The translations under genes were made by a program, and so were the position numbers. From the NCBI GenBank assembly GCA_964653655.1, contig CAZZHG010000007.1, forward strand, positions 15,760 to 79,759: 64,000 bases of DNA. Reading direction: 5' to 3'. Origin of the DNA: CAZZHG01 sp964653655. Lineage in GTDB: Bacteria; Bdellovibrionota; FAC87; UBA2466. Below, piece after piece: positions 57,161 through 64,000 of the stretch (positions are counted from its first letter, which is position 1; each line of letters starts with the position of its first letter). Below the pieces are notes generated by a model. The model made no database searches. It worked only from the letters and a program-made list of their open reading frames with translations, and had not been told where the DNA came from.

Positions 57161-59320
57161 GTGAACCACCTGCGGAAATTCCGGTATCTCTTCATCCTGG
57201 CGGCGACTTGGGGCCTGTTTTTCACGGTGCTCTTTTCCAGGAGTCTCACGGAACGGCCGAACGGCCTGTGGGCCAACCACCAGTACGTGTGGGCCGACTG
57301 GTCCCTGCACATCGGGATGGCCTCCATCTTCGCGGAGAAAGCTCCGTCCGAGTGGTTCGCCTATCACCCGGCTTACGCGAACGGCCAGTTCACCTATCCG
57401 TTTCTGACCAACTTCATTTCCGGAATGCTGATGAGGGTGGGCTTCTCCCTGCCCGCGGCCTTCGTCTATCCGTCGATAGCGCTCGCTCTGCTTCTCTTGC
57501 TCGGCATGTTCGCCTGCTACTGGCTTGCGCTGGGATCTCAAAGAAAGGCACTGCTCGCGATAACGCTCTTTTTCATGTCAGCGGGCCTGGGCTTTCTCGA
57601 CTTCTTCAAGGACTTCTACGAAAGACCGGCTCTTCTCAGCTTCTTCATCCCGCCGAAAGACTACGGCCGGATGGACGCCTTTCAATGGTACGCCTCCAAC
57701 TGGGTCACCGGGCTTCTCCTGCCCCAGCGAGCGATGCTGATCGGAATGATGCTCGCGACATGGTCGATGGCGGGCCTGCTCGCCGTTTTGCTGGAGAAAG
57801 TACGCTCCGAGGATCAGGCGAAAAAGATATTGGTTGTTTCGGGAATCGCGGCGGGGATTCTGCCCATCGCCCACATGCACAGCCTGATGGTGCTCGTGCT
57901 GCTTCTGCCGGGCGTTTTGATTTACTCGTACCGGCGCTGGAAACTTCTTCTCTACTATGTGGTGCCCGCGGGCGTTCTCGCCACGACACTCTATCTGATT
58001 TTCGTCGCCGGCAAGATAGAGTCGAAGCAGTTCATGTCCTGGCACCCGGGCTATACCGCGCAGGACTTCGGCGGCTGGGTCTATTTCTGGTTCCACTCTT
58101 TCGGGCTCATGATCCCTTCCGCCCTAGCGGGCGCGTTTTTCATCCGCGGTAAGCACCGGCGGGAGCTGCAATTTTTCTTCGGCGGATTTCTCCTCCTCTG
58201 GGTCGCAGGCAACCTCATCTATTTCCAGCCGCAGCCGTGGGACAACTCCAAGATGTTCCTTTGGGCCTATTTTGGTTTCGCGGGCCTCGCCGCGCATTTG
58301 CTCTATCACCTGTGGCGGCGCTCGCGAAAACTCAGGCCGGTGGCCGCAGTTCTCTTTTTCTTCCTCGTTGGGACCGGCTGGCTGCAGCTGGTTCTGGTTC
58401 AACGCTACGAGAAGAACCAGACGCAGGTTCTCAGCCGCGAGGAACTGGATCTCGCCGACCTCCTCCGCCAAAAGACCGGTTCCCAGGACCGCTTTCTTAC
58501 CGGAACCAATTCCAACCAGCTCGTAATGATGCGGGCCGCCCGCCCGATTCTGCTCGGCTACACGGCTTGGGTGTGGAATTTCGGCTTCGACTACGCGCAG
58601 GTGGAAAGGGACGTGCCGATCATGTACCGGGGCGGACCCGCCGTCCCGGAGCTCCTGAAAAAGTACCAGATCCGGTACGTGATGATCGGCCCGTGGGAAC
58701 GCCACGATCAGAAGGCCGATTCGAAATGGTTTCTCAAAAACTATCCGGTCGCGTTTCGCACGGATCACATTCTCGTGTTCGACGCCCACGGAAGCCCGCC
58801 CGCGCCGGACGCGATTCCTTACGACATCGCCGACGTTCCGCCCCCGGTCACGACTCCCGTCGCCAGCGAGGCCGAAGTGCAGATGGGTGACAACGAGTTC
58901 ACTCCTTCGGGACCGTTCAAGCTCGGAGGACTACGCTTCACCAAGTTCAACGCGGGCTGGGGAACGTTCCACAGAAATCAGAGCATCGAGGGCAACCGCC
59001 TGAACATCGGCGGGGTGCCCTACGACCAAGGTCTAGGTACCCACGTCAAGTCCGAGGTCAACGCCGAGGTCCCGGAAGGCTCCAAGCGCCTCACCGGCAA
59101 GTGCGGCATCGACGCCGAAACCGGCGGCAACGGCAGCGTCCAGTTCAAGATTGAAGGGGACGGAAAACTCTTGTTTGACTCGGGTGTCTTGAAGGGCAAG
59201 GAAGTGAAGGAATTCAACGTGAGCGTCGAGGGTGTAAAGGCCCTGAAGTTCCTTGCCGAGGACGGCGGCGACGGCATGAATTCCGATCACGCCGACTGGG
59301 TGGACATCAAAGTTCAGTAA
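57161..59320 (+). CDS. Membrane glycosyltransferase-like protein with NPCBM domain
   Basis: The 719-aa protein has about eleven to twelve helices in residues 8-420. A large loop near the first helix (WADWSLHIGMASIFAE) recalls GT-C polyprenyl-linked glycosyltransferases. A soluble region follows, and then a C-terminal NPCBM carbohydrate-binding module (GLGTHVKSEVNAEVP, GSVQFKIEGDGKLLFDSGV, ADWVDIKV; about 595-719). Coupling a GT-C-type membrane body to NPCBM suggests recognition of the glycan being extended. The start is a GTG with a weak ribosome site. No genes of a polysaccharide cluster flank it. Confidence 0.72.
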   Translation: MNHLRKFRYLFILAATWGLFFTVLFSRSLTERPNGLWANHQYVWADWSLHIGMASIFAEKAPSEWFAYHPAYANGQFTYPFLTNFISGMLMRVGFSLPAAFVYPSIALALLLLLGMFACYWLALGSQRKALLAITLFFMSAGLGFLDFFKDFYERPALLSFFIPPKDYGRMDAFQWYASNWVTGLLLPQRAMLIGMMLATWSMAGLLAVLLEKVRSEDQAKKILVVSGIAAGILPIAHMHSLMVLVLLLPGVLIYSYRRWKLLLYYVVPAGVLATTLYLIFVAGKIESKQFMSWHPGYTAQDFGGWVYFWFHSFGLMIPSALAGAFFIRGKHRRELQFFFGGFLLLWVAGNLIYFQPQPWDNSKMFLWAYFGFAGLAAHLLYHLWRRSRKLRPVAAVLFFFLVGTGWLQLVLVQRYEKNQTQVLSREELDLADLLRQKTGSQDRFLTGTNSNQLVMMRAARPILLGYTAWVWNFGFDYAQVERDVPIMYRGGPAVPELLKKYQIRYVMIGPWERHDQKADSKWFLKNYPVAFRTDHILVFDAHGSPPAPDAIPYDIADVPPPVTTPVASEAEVQMGDNEFTPSGPFKLGGLRFTKFNAGWGTFHRNQSIEGNRLNIGGVPYDQGLGTHVKSEVNAEVPEGSKRLTGKCGIDAETGGNGSVQFKIEGDGKLLFDSGVLKGKEVKEFNVSVEGVKALKFLAEDGGDGMNSDHADWVDIKVQ

Positions 59321-59323
59321 GCC

Positions 59324-59809
59324 TCAGCGCCCCGCCGCGAATACCTGAACCCAATAAGCTCCCGAACGGCTCGCTCCGAACTGACGGAACTTCGGATTCA
59401 TGAGGTTCTTGCAGTGGCCGGAGCTATCGATCCAATCCTCCATCACCGACGCGACGGAAGACTGGCCCTTGGCGATATTTTCGCCCACCGTGGTCCAACG
59501 AAAATTCGAGTTGCTGACCCGATCCCCGACGGAGCTTCCGTCGAGACCGGTGTGGTCAAAGTAGTTTTGCGCCTTCATGTCGTCGGCGTGGCCCTGGGCC
59601 GCCTCCGCAAGGCGCCCTTCCCAGGTAAGCGCCCCCGCCGGAGCATAGTAGTCGCCGCCGCAGTAGGTACCCTTGGCGCGGACTTCATTCACGCGCTCGA
59701 GCATGTCGCCGAGCCCGGAAGCCTGCCCCTTCTCGGAGTCTTGAGGTCCCTTGCCGCAGCCGATGAGTACCAAGCCGACAAAAATCGAGGAAAGAAATGT
59801 CTTCGTCAC
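59324..59809 (-). CDS. CAP/SCP-domain lipoprotein
   Basis: The 161-aa product has a lipoprotein signal (VTKTFLSSIFVGLVLIGC, lipobox LIGC). The bacterial CAP domain follows: LERVNEVRAKG, AAQGHADDMKAQNYFDHTG, GENIAKGQSSV and SGHCKNLMNPKFRQFGAS, ending in YWVQVFA. The His and Glu residues that line the CAP cavity are present. CAP proteins bind small ligands or act on peptidoglycan or proteins outside the cell. The GTG at 59809 starts the signal peptide and follows a GGGGGAG stretch. A sigma54-like element lies upstream. Confidence 0.85.
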   Translation of the reverse strand: MTKTFLSSIFVGLVLIGCGKGPQDSEKGQASGLGDMLERVNEVRAKGTYCGGDYYAPAGALTWEGRLAEAAQGHADDMKAQNYFDHTGLDGSSVGDRVSNSNFRWTTVGENIAKGQSSVASVMEDWIDSSGHCKNLMNPKFRQFGASRSGAYWVQVFAAGR

Positions 59810-59851
59810 CCTACCCGCTCCCCCGCGCCTCTCAGGCGCAGAGCCTGAATG

Positions 59852-59867
59852 TGCAAGAGCGGTTCCA
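59852..59867 (-). promoter_or_regulatory. sigma54-type -24/-12 promoter
   Basis: On the minus strand TGGAACCGCTCTTGCA has GG-N10-GC spacing and a perfect TTGCA -12. It is 42 bases before the GTG of the CAP-domain lipoprotein. Confidence 0.6.
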
Positions 59868-59941
59868 GGGTAAAGCACCGCCATCGGGCCCCGGTTGGGG
59901 GCCGGCCGGTGCCGTGAATTGTCTCCGAGTGCCGGATTACG

Positions 59942-61825
59942 CTACTTGGCGCGCGCTTCCTTCATGGCCTTCGCGGCGAGGTCCTTGTGGTTCATCCCCG
60001 ACGGGCAAAGGGTGACGGTCTTCTTGAAGGGCACGCCATTCACGCTTCGGCCGCCGATTTCCATGGTCCGCTTGCCGGGGGATTTCTCCTTCGAGCGCTC
60101 CGCGATGAACGCGTAGAACGGATCTCGGGCTCCATTGATGACGGTCTCCGCCCGCTCGCCGGGAACACCGAAGCTGTCGATCACGTCTCCCACTTTCAAA
60201 CCGATTTGGTCGGCGGGAGAACCGGGAGTGATGCCGAAGGCCTGTAGCGCCCAGAGACTCGCTCCGCCACTCTGATAATTGCGCTGTTGCATGGTCACGC
60301 CAAGCGACGGCATGGCGTCGCTGCAGAAGCTGTTACCGACCACGAGCCAACCGTCCTTAGTGGCCACGTCGACGGGAACGAGACTGCCCGCGCTCATCAC
60401 CGTCGGTTCGCCCGGTTGATCGTTGAACTTCGGCGTGTAGAGCTTCGTCGGGAAAGACACCGAGGGGAAAGTCATCACCGGTTTCATTGAGTCCGTGAGC
60501 TGCTGCTTGAGCAAGGCTTTGATGACCGGGCTCAAATTCTTGGCCGCTTCCTCCCGCTTCTGCTGCTCGGTCTTCTCCTCGTCATGCTTATCGGGGAAGA
60601 AATAGCTCGACGCCGCCTTGAGGAGATCCCCCTGTGAGGCCGAAGGATTTCTGTCCCGCACGTCCACGGTATCGAGGTGAGCTTCGCCGTCCTTAAGTTT
60701 GTAGACGATATCCACGCTGTAAGGAATGGTTTCGAAGGAGATGCCGGAACGATCCGGCGGATTCAAGAGCTGGCGATTGCCCGGAAGATCCTTCTCCTCC
60801 GTCTTCCTATAAACCGCGTTCAAACGGATTCCGATCTTCCCCTTATCGAAGAAGAACTCCACGGGCTTTTCCTTCGCGAAGACGATGGAGGCTTTCTTCG
60901 AATCCTCGGGCATCTCCTTCTGACAAAAATCGAGTAGGCGTTTCGTTTTCGGGCCGCAAAGTTTGTTCTGGAAATCCACGAGAAACATCTCCTGCCCCGC
61001 GATTTCGGGCCCGATCGTTTCCGCAAGAAGGTCTCCGTGAATGGTGACCGTCGTCGCGGTCTGGTCCGCGCGATCGAGCTTCGGCGGATTCGGGCGCGGC
61101 TTCGCGCCGCCTTTGTCCGTGAGCCGCATCGTGATGGATCCGTCCGGCCCTCCCTTGCTCGAGAGTGAACTTTGGAACGGAAAGGATTTCGCGTGCGCCA
61201 TAAGGCTGTTCGCCTGGCCCATGGCGGAATCCACCATCTGCTTGGCCTGGGCGACCCCCGTGTGCAAGGCGTCCCGAACGGTCTCGTCCAGTTCCTGACG
61301 CTCGTGGGGCAACTGTGCCTCTACCATATCACTCGCCGTCGACTGGGCAATTCCGTTCGCCTTACGGTTGCGCTTCCGCTTGCGGAAATTGTTGGAGCTC
61401 GAAATATGGGGCGTCAGGACCGGCGTTCCCACCGCGGCGCCTTCCTTCAGTCCGCTCGTTCCCACCGCGAGCGGTTGCTTGTAGTCGGCGTCGATATGGG
61501 TCGAGACCGTGACGTTCACGGTCTTACCAAAGATGACCCGCTTAGAGGAGTGAGTGGTCGACCATCCGTCGATGTTTACGTCGAGCACCGTCTGGGCGGA
61601 GTCCTTGCCGTCGACGACCCGAGGTTTGACCAAGAGGGAGATGTCCGGATGCATGAGCCGCCCGTTCTTATAGAAGTCGGCCGTCTTGTGCCCGGTCATT
61701 TGAAACTGAGAAAGGAAATCCGCCGACATGTCGACTTGTGCGACCGGAGGTCCGGCATCCGCCGCAACCGTTACCGCAACAACCAACAGGGCAAACGTAG
61801 TCCCACGTATTCCGCGCGTCTTCAT
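59942..61825 (-). CDS. Exported PDZ-domain protein (627 aa)
   Basis: A signal peptide (MKTRGIRGTTFALLVVAVTVAADA) precedes about 480 residues of unrecognised sequence. A PDZ domain follows near 515-560 (ALQAFGITPGSPADQIGLKVGDVIDSFGV) with a C-terminal extension. No protease triad is visible, so it is probably a scaffold or substrate-binding protein. A basic patch (NFRKRKRNRKANG, about 145-157) and a Lys/Glu helix (DEEKTEQQKREEAAKN) are notable. The ATG at 61825 follows GGTGGGGA. A sigma54-like promoter lies 79 bases upstream, giving a leader similar in length to that at 16567. Confidence 0.72.
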   Translation of the reverse strand: MKTRGIRGTTFALLVVAVTVAADAGPPVAQVDMSADFLSQFQMTGHKTADFYKNGRLMHPDISLLVKPRVVDGKDSAQTVLDVNIDGWSTTHSSKRVIFGKTVNVTVSTHIDADYKQPLAVGTSGLKEGAAVGTPVLTPHISSSNNFRKRKRNRKANGIAQSTASDMVEAQLPHERQELDETVRDALHTGVAQAKQMVDSAMGQANSLMAHAKSFPFQSSLSSKGGPDGSITMRLTDKGGAKPRPNPPKLDRADQTATTVTIHGDLLAETIGPEIAGQEMFLVDFQNKLCGPKTKRLLDFCQKEMPEDSKKASIVFAKEKPVEFFFDKGKIGIRLNAVYRKTEEKDLPGNRQLLNPPDRSGISFETIPYSVDIVYKLKDGEAHLDTVDVRDRNPSASQGDLLKAASSYFFPDKHDEEKTEQQKREEAAKNLSPVIKALLKQQLTDSMKPVMTFPSVSFPTKLYTPKFNDQPGEPTVMSAGSLVPVDVATKDGWLVVGNSFCSDAMPSLGVTMQQRNYQSGGASLWALQAFGITPGSPADQIGLKVGDVIDSFGVPGERAETVINGARDPFYAFIAERSKEKSPGKRTMEIGGRSVNGVPFKKTVTLCPSGMNHKDLAAKAMKEARAK

Positions 61826-61903
61826 AATCCCCACCCAAAGCGAAAAGGACGAACTAAGACTGAAAGAGCACACGTACTGGAAAAGGCGTCGGGCGGAAGG
61901 AAA

Positions 61904-61919
61904 TGCAAACCGCGTTCCG
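61904..61919 (-). promoter_or_regulatory. sigma54-type -24/-12 promoter
   Basis: On the minus strand CGGAACGCGGTTTGCA keeps GG, ACG and TTGCA of the consensus with exact GG-N10-GC spacing. It points at the PDZ-protein gene. Confidence 0.55.
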
Positions 61920-62054
61920 AAAATCGGAGTGCGTGGGTCGCTCGTATTCGAATGGCGTTCCCAGTTAGAGATTTACGTGAATGTCAGGGAACGGACGGGG
62001 ATGGCGAGGAGAGGTTTTATTCCCGATCTCTCCTCAAGGAGAGTCGCCCGAACC

Positions 62055-62504
62055 TCACTTCTCTGCCGTGAGCACGTTCGAAAGGCAAATGCCGGGGTGA
62101 CACTCGGTGATTTCGAGAGTGAGAGAGCCTGCGGCAGGGTAGTAGTCCACCAAAGTCTTGTGGTCGCCGTTCACGAATTTCTGATGAACGTTGCCTTCAG
62201 ACTCTCCTATTTCGGTCTCGGTTTTTGGAGAGAGAACTTTGCGCTCCTGGTACTTCCCTCCGAGCGTCGCGGAGTAAACGACGCCGACTCCGTCGTCGCC
62301 CTCTACCACGGAGAGGCTGCCCGCCTCGACCGCGTCTCCATCGATGTCGACCAGCCGATAGTCGCCGACAAGAGCCTGAAGCGCGCTTGCCTTGGGAGCC
62401 GGCTCGGGAGACGGCGGCCCGGAGCCTTGCGTTAATTGACCCCGGCCACAACCAACCGTGGCCGAGAGGACCAACAGCATAGAGACCAAGTTTTTGGGGT
62501 TCAT
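62055..62504 (-). CDS. Small lipoprotein of unknown function
   Basis: The 149-aa product has a lipoprotein signal (NLVSMLLVLSATVGC, lipobox TVGC) and a short Pro/Ser/Ala linker. A beta-rich domain of about 105 residues follows (LVGDYRLVDIDGD, GVGVVYSATLGGKY, SLTLEITECHPGICLSN) with one cysteine pair near the end. It resembles lipocalin-like or META-type small lipoproteins in outline only. The ATG has TACTCT six bases upstream, another possible leaderless start. It lies upstream of the PDZ gene and has its own start region. Confidence 0.65.
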   Translation of the reverse strand: MNPKNLVSMLLVLSATVGCGRGQLTQGSGPPSPEPAPKASALQALVGDYRLVDIDGDAVEAGSLSVVEGDDGVGVVYSATLGGKYQERKVLSPKTETEIGESEGNVHQKFVNGDHKTLVDYYPAAGSLTLEITECHPGICLSNVLTAEK

Positions 62505-62645
62505 AGTTTCAGAGTAAGGCTCTCCGTCGCCGAAAGAGCGCGGGCGGGCGTGGATTCGTTAGCGTCTGATCGCGGACCGCTGTTTTCAGGCACGACCCGG
62601 CGCGAGAATCTAGACAACGAGCGCGCTACCGGATACCTATCCTGG

Positions 62646-63074
62646 ATGCCTTCCGAATCCGAATTGGCCGACACGGACCTCGCCCGATCGCTCACGGTCG
62701 CCCGGGAGAATCCGAACCAGGCCAACTACTTTTATGACACCTTTCTGAACTGGGACATTCTCATTCCGGTTCTGAAAGAAGGAAACGAGAAGGGCACCTG
62801 GCGGCGGCTCGCCGTCGACGACAAGTTCCTTCCCCTTTTCATCCCGGAGAAGGACGTCAAAGTGGTTCCCGCCTTCGATACTTTGGATCGGTTGAAGGAA
62901 TGGGCGGAAGGGCGTCCTCTCGACTACCTTCAGGTACGAGCCCACCAGTTCCTCAAGATGCTCGGCTCAAGCGTGGCGCTTTCTCTGAATCCCGGCAGCA
63001 CGGCGCATTTCGTCTTCGCTCCCACTCTCATCGAGCAGCTCGTTCTTACGATGAAGGTCGTTCAGCCGGCCTGA
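62646..63074 (+). CDS. SseB-like protein
   Basis: The 142-aa protein has no signal peptide and reads like the SseB N-terminal domain: NWDILIPVLKEGNEKG, WRRLAVDDKFLPLFIPEKDV and DYLQVRAHQFLKML. SseB_N domains occur in type III secretion chaperone-like proteins and in many unrelated bacteria with unknown roles. The ATG at 62646 starts the conserved region; no ribosome site is evident. The last 108 bases overlap the convergent DMT transporter gene, an unusually long overlap. The secretion link is family-based only. Confidence 0.55.
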   Translation: MPSESELADTDLARSLTVARENPNQANYFYDTFLNWDILIPVLKEGNEKGTWRRLAVDDKFLPLFIPEKDVKVVPAFDTLDRLKEWAEGRPLDYLQVRAHQFLKMLGSSVALSLNPGSTAHFVFAPTLIEQLVLTMKVVQPA

Positions 63075-63944
63075 GTGGATCAGGCCCACCGCTACGAGAA
63101 GAAGCGCCCCGCCCGCGGCCATCTCCCAAGTGATTCGTTCTCGATAAAAGACGTAGCCGAAGAGCGCCGCCGAAATGGAATGAAACGCGTCGAAGAAGGC
63201 CAGCTTGTGTGCCTCCATGTGCTCAACGAGCCAATAGAGGAGGAAATAGCAGAGGCAGCAGGAAACCACGGCGACGAACAACGTCGCGGCCCAGCCCTGC
63301 CACGCCATCGTGGTCAGAACCGAGAAATCCCTGCCCGAGGCCAAAGCGGCGGCGAACAAAAAGGCGGACGCGCTCACGTGAGCGACCGCGAGAAACGAAA
63401 CCACTGGATACCGATCCCGAACTCGCTTTGAGACCACGAGCCCGACGGCCTCGAAGGCGTAAGCCACCCAAAGGCAGAGCAGGCTACCCAGTGCGATATT
63501 CACTCCCGAAAGCGCCGCCTTTCCCCAAAAGAGCAGGAGCCCTCCGGCAATGCTGGCCACTACGGCCGCCTTGAAGAAGCGGGTCGGCTTCTCCTTTAGG
63601 ACGAGAAGCGCCACCATCGCCGTGATGGGGGCGTTGAAGCTGCTCGCGAAAGCAAGGTTCACGATTCCGCCGAGCTTCAGTCCATACAGCGTACCGAGGG
63701 AAGCGAAACCGAAGGCGAGAACTCCCGCCCCCGCTATCGGAAAAGCTTCCCGCGCGTTGCGCGGCAGGCGCCGTCCGGTCGAAAGCGCCACGAGGGAAAA
63801 CACGATTCCGGAAATTCCAAAACGAATCGCCGCGTAAATCTCGACGGGCAAATGTTCCAAGGCCACCGTCGACACCGTCGGAGTGGTGCCCCAGGTGATT
63901 TGGACCGCGGCGGCAAGGAGGAGGTAACGCAAAGGGGTCGGCAT
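62967..63944 (-). CDS. EamA/DMT-family transporter
   Basis: The 325-aa inner-membrane protein has ten predicted helices as two EamA repeats: ITWGTTPTVSTVALEHLPVE, GLKLGGIVNLAFASSFNAPITAMVALLVLKEKP, and ALFGYVFYRERITWEMAAGGALL. Members export amino acids, metabolites or drugs; substrate cannot be read. The C-terminal 35 residues are charged and lie in the region overlapping the SseB-like gene. GGAAAG precedes the ATG, and TACAAT is nine bases upstream of it. It is the last gene in the window; bases 63945-64000 hold only its upstream region. Confidence 0.88.
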   Translation of the reverse strand: MPTPLRYLLLAAAVQITWGTTPTVSTVALEHLPVEIYAAIRFGISGIVFSLVALSTGRRLPRNAREAFPIAGAGVLAFGFASLGTLYGLKLGGIVNLAFASSFNAPITAMVALLVLKEKPTRFFKAAVVASIAGGLLLFWGKAALSGVNIALGSLLCLWVAYAFEAVGLVVSKRVRDRYPVVSFLAVAHVSASAFLFAAALASGRDFSVLTTMAWQGWAATLFVAVVSCCLCYFLLYWLVEHMEAHKLAFFDAFHSISAALFGYVFYRERITWEMAAGGALLLVAVGLIHSGRLNDLHRKNELLDESGSEDEMRRAAGIQRKRHA

Positions 63945-64000
63945 GAGCTTTCCATTGTAGACAGAACCAAAGCGATAGTGCTGACGATTGCTCCGAGCCT

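Overview
The window is gene-dense, GC-rich chromosomal DNA from a Gram-negative bacterium. Outer-membrane barrel and lipoprotein signals, a cyanide-insensitive-type cytochrome bd oxidase, FHA-domain proteins, many -24/-12 (sigma54) promoters and a very large share of exported enzymes suggest a Bdellovibrionota- or Myxococcota-like lineage. That placement is an inference; no rRNA or ribosomal protein gene is present. I see no transposase, integrase, phage gene or CRISPR array.

Layout. 1-12.1 kb: a truncated Cys-rich exported protein, a ThiL-like protein that has lost its metal ligands coupled to an MscS channel, an FHA protein, a Na+/H+ antiporter, an exported papain-like protease, a DUF1223 protein, and an exported glucoamylase plus GH13 amylase operon. 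12.2-17.2 kb: a trypsin-like protease, a LemA-TPM-TPM operon and two exported proteins of unknown function. 17.3-30.9 kb: a GNAT gene converging, across a 25-bp perfect hairpin, on a nine-gene minus-strand operon. In transcription order this is an exported glutaminase-like protein, a PaaK-like ligase, a degenerate HATPase-GNAT, LuxE, a LuxC-ligase fusion, an MFS exporter, a GNAT, an exported HtrA-like protease and an FHA membrane protein. 31-44.3 kb: an EF-hand exported protein, a protein O-mannosyltransferase, a 1012-aa lipase-like exoprotein, an outer-membrane barrel, cydAB, a CPA2 antiporter and an exported HAD phosphatase/zeta-toxin-like kinase. 44.5 kb: tRNA-Gly(UCC). 44.8-53.8 kb: a plus-strand run of exported proteins (beta-helix, isochorismatase-like, Spy-like, pseudo-trypsin, sulfatase) and a DegT/WbpD sugar pair. 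53.8-64 kb: a signal-bearing cytochrome P450 with an exported partner, a membrane glycosyltransferase with NPCBM, CAP and PDZ proteins, a lipoprotein, an SseB-like protein and a DMT transporter.

How it fits together. The cell appears to invest in digesting and modifying external polymers (starch, protein, lipid, sulfated glycans). Eight sequences with GG-N10-GC spacing, most with TTGCA/TTGCT at -12, lie just upstream of eight genes that all encode exported proteins, which suggests a sigma54-controlled secretome. The nine-gene LuxC/LuxE operon is the best candidate for an undescribed system. It has the parts for activating an acyl or aryl acid, reducing it to an aldehyde, N-acyl transfer and export, co-transcribed with two exported protein-modifying enzymes and with no luciferase genes.
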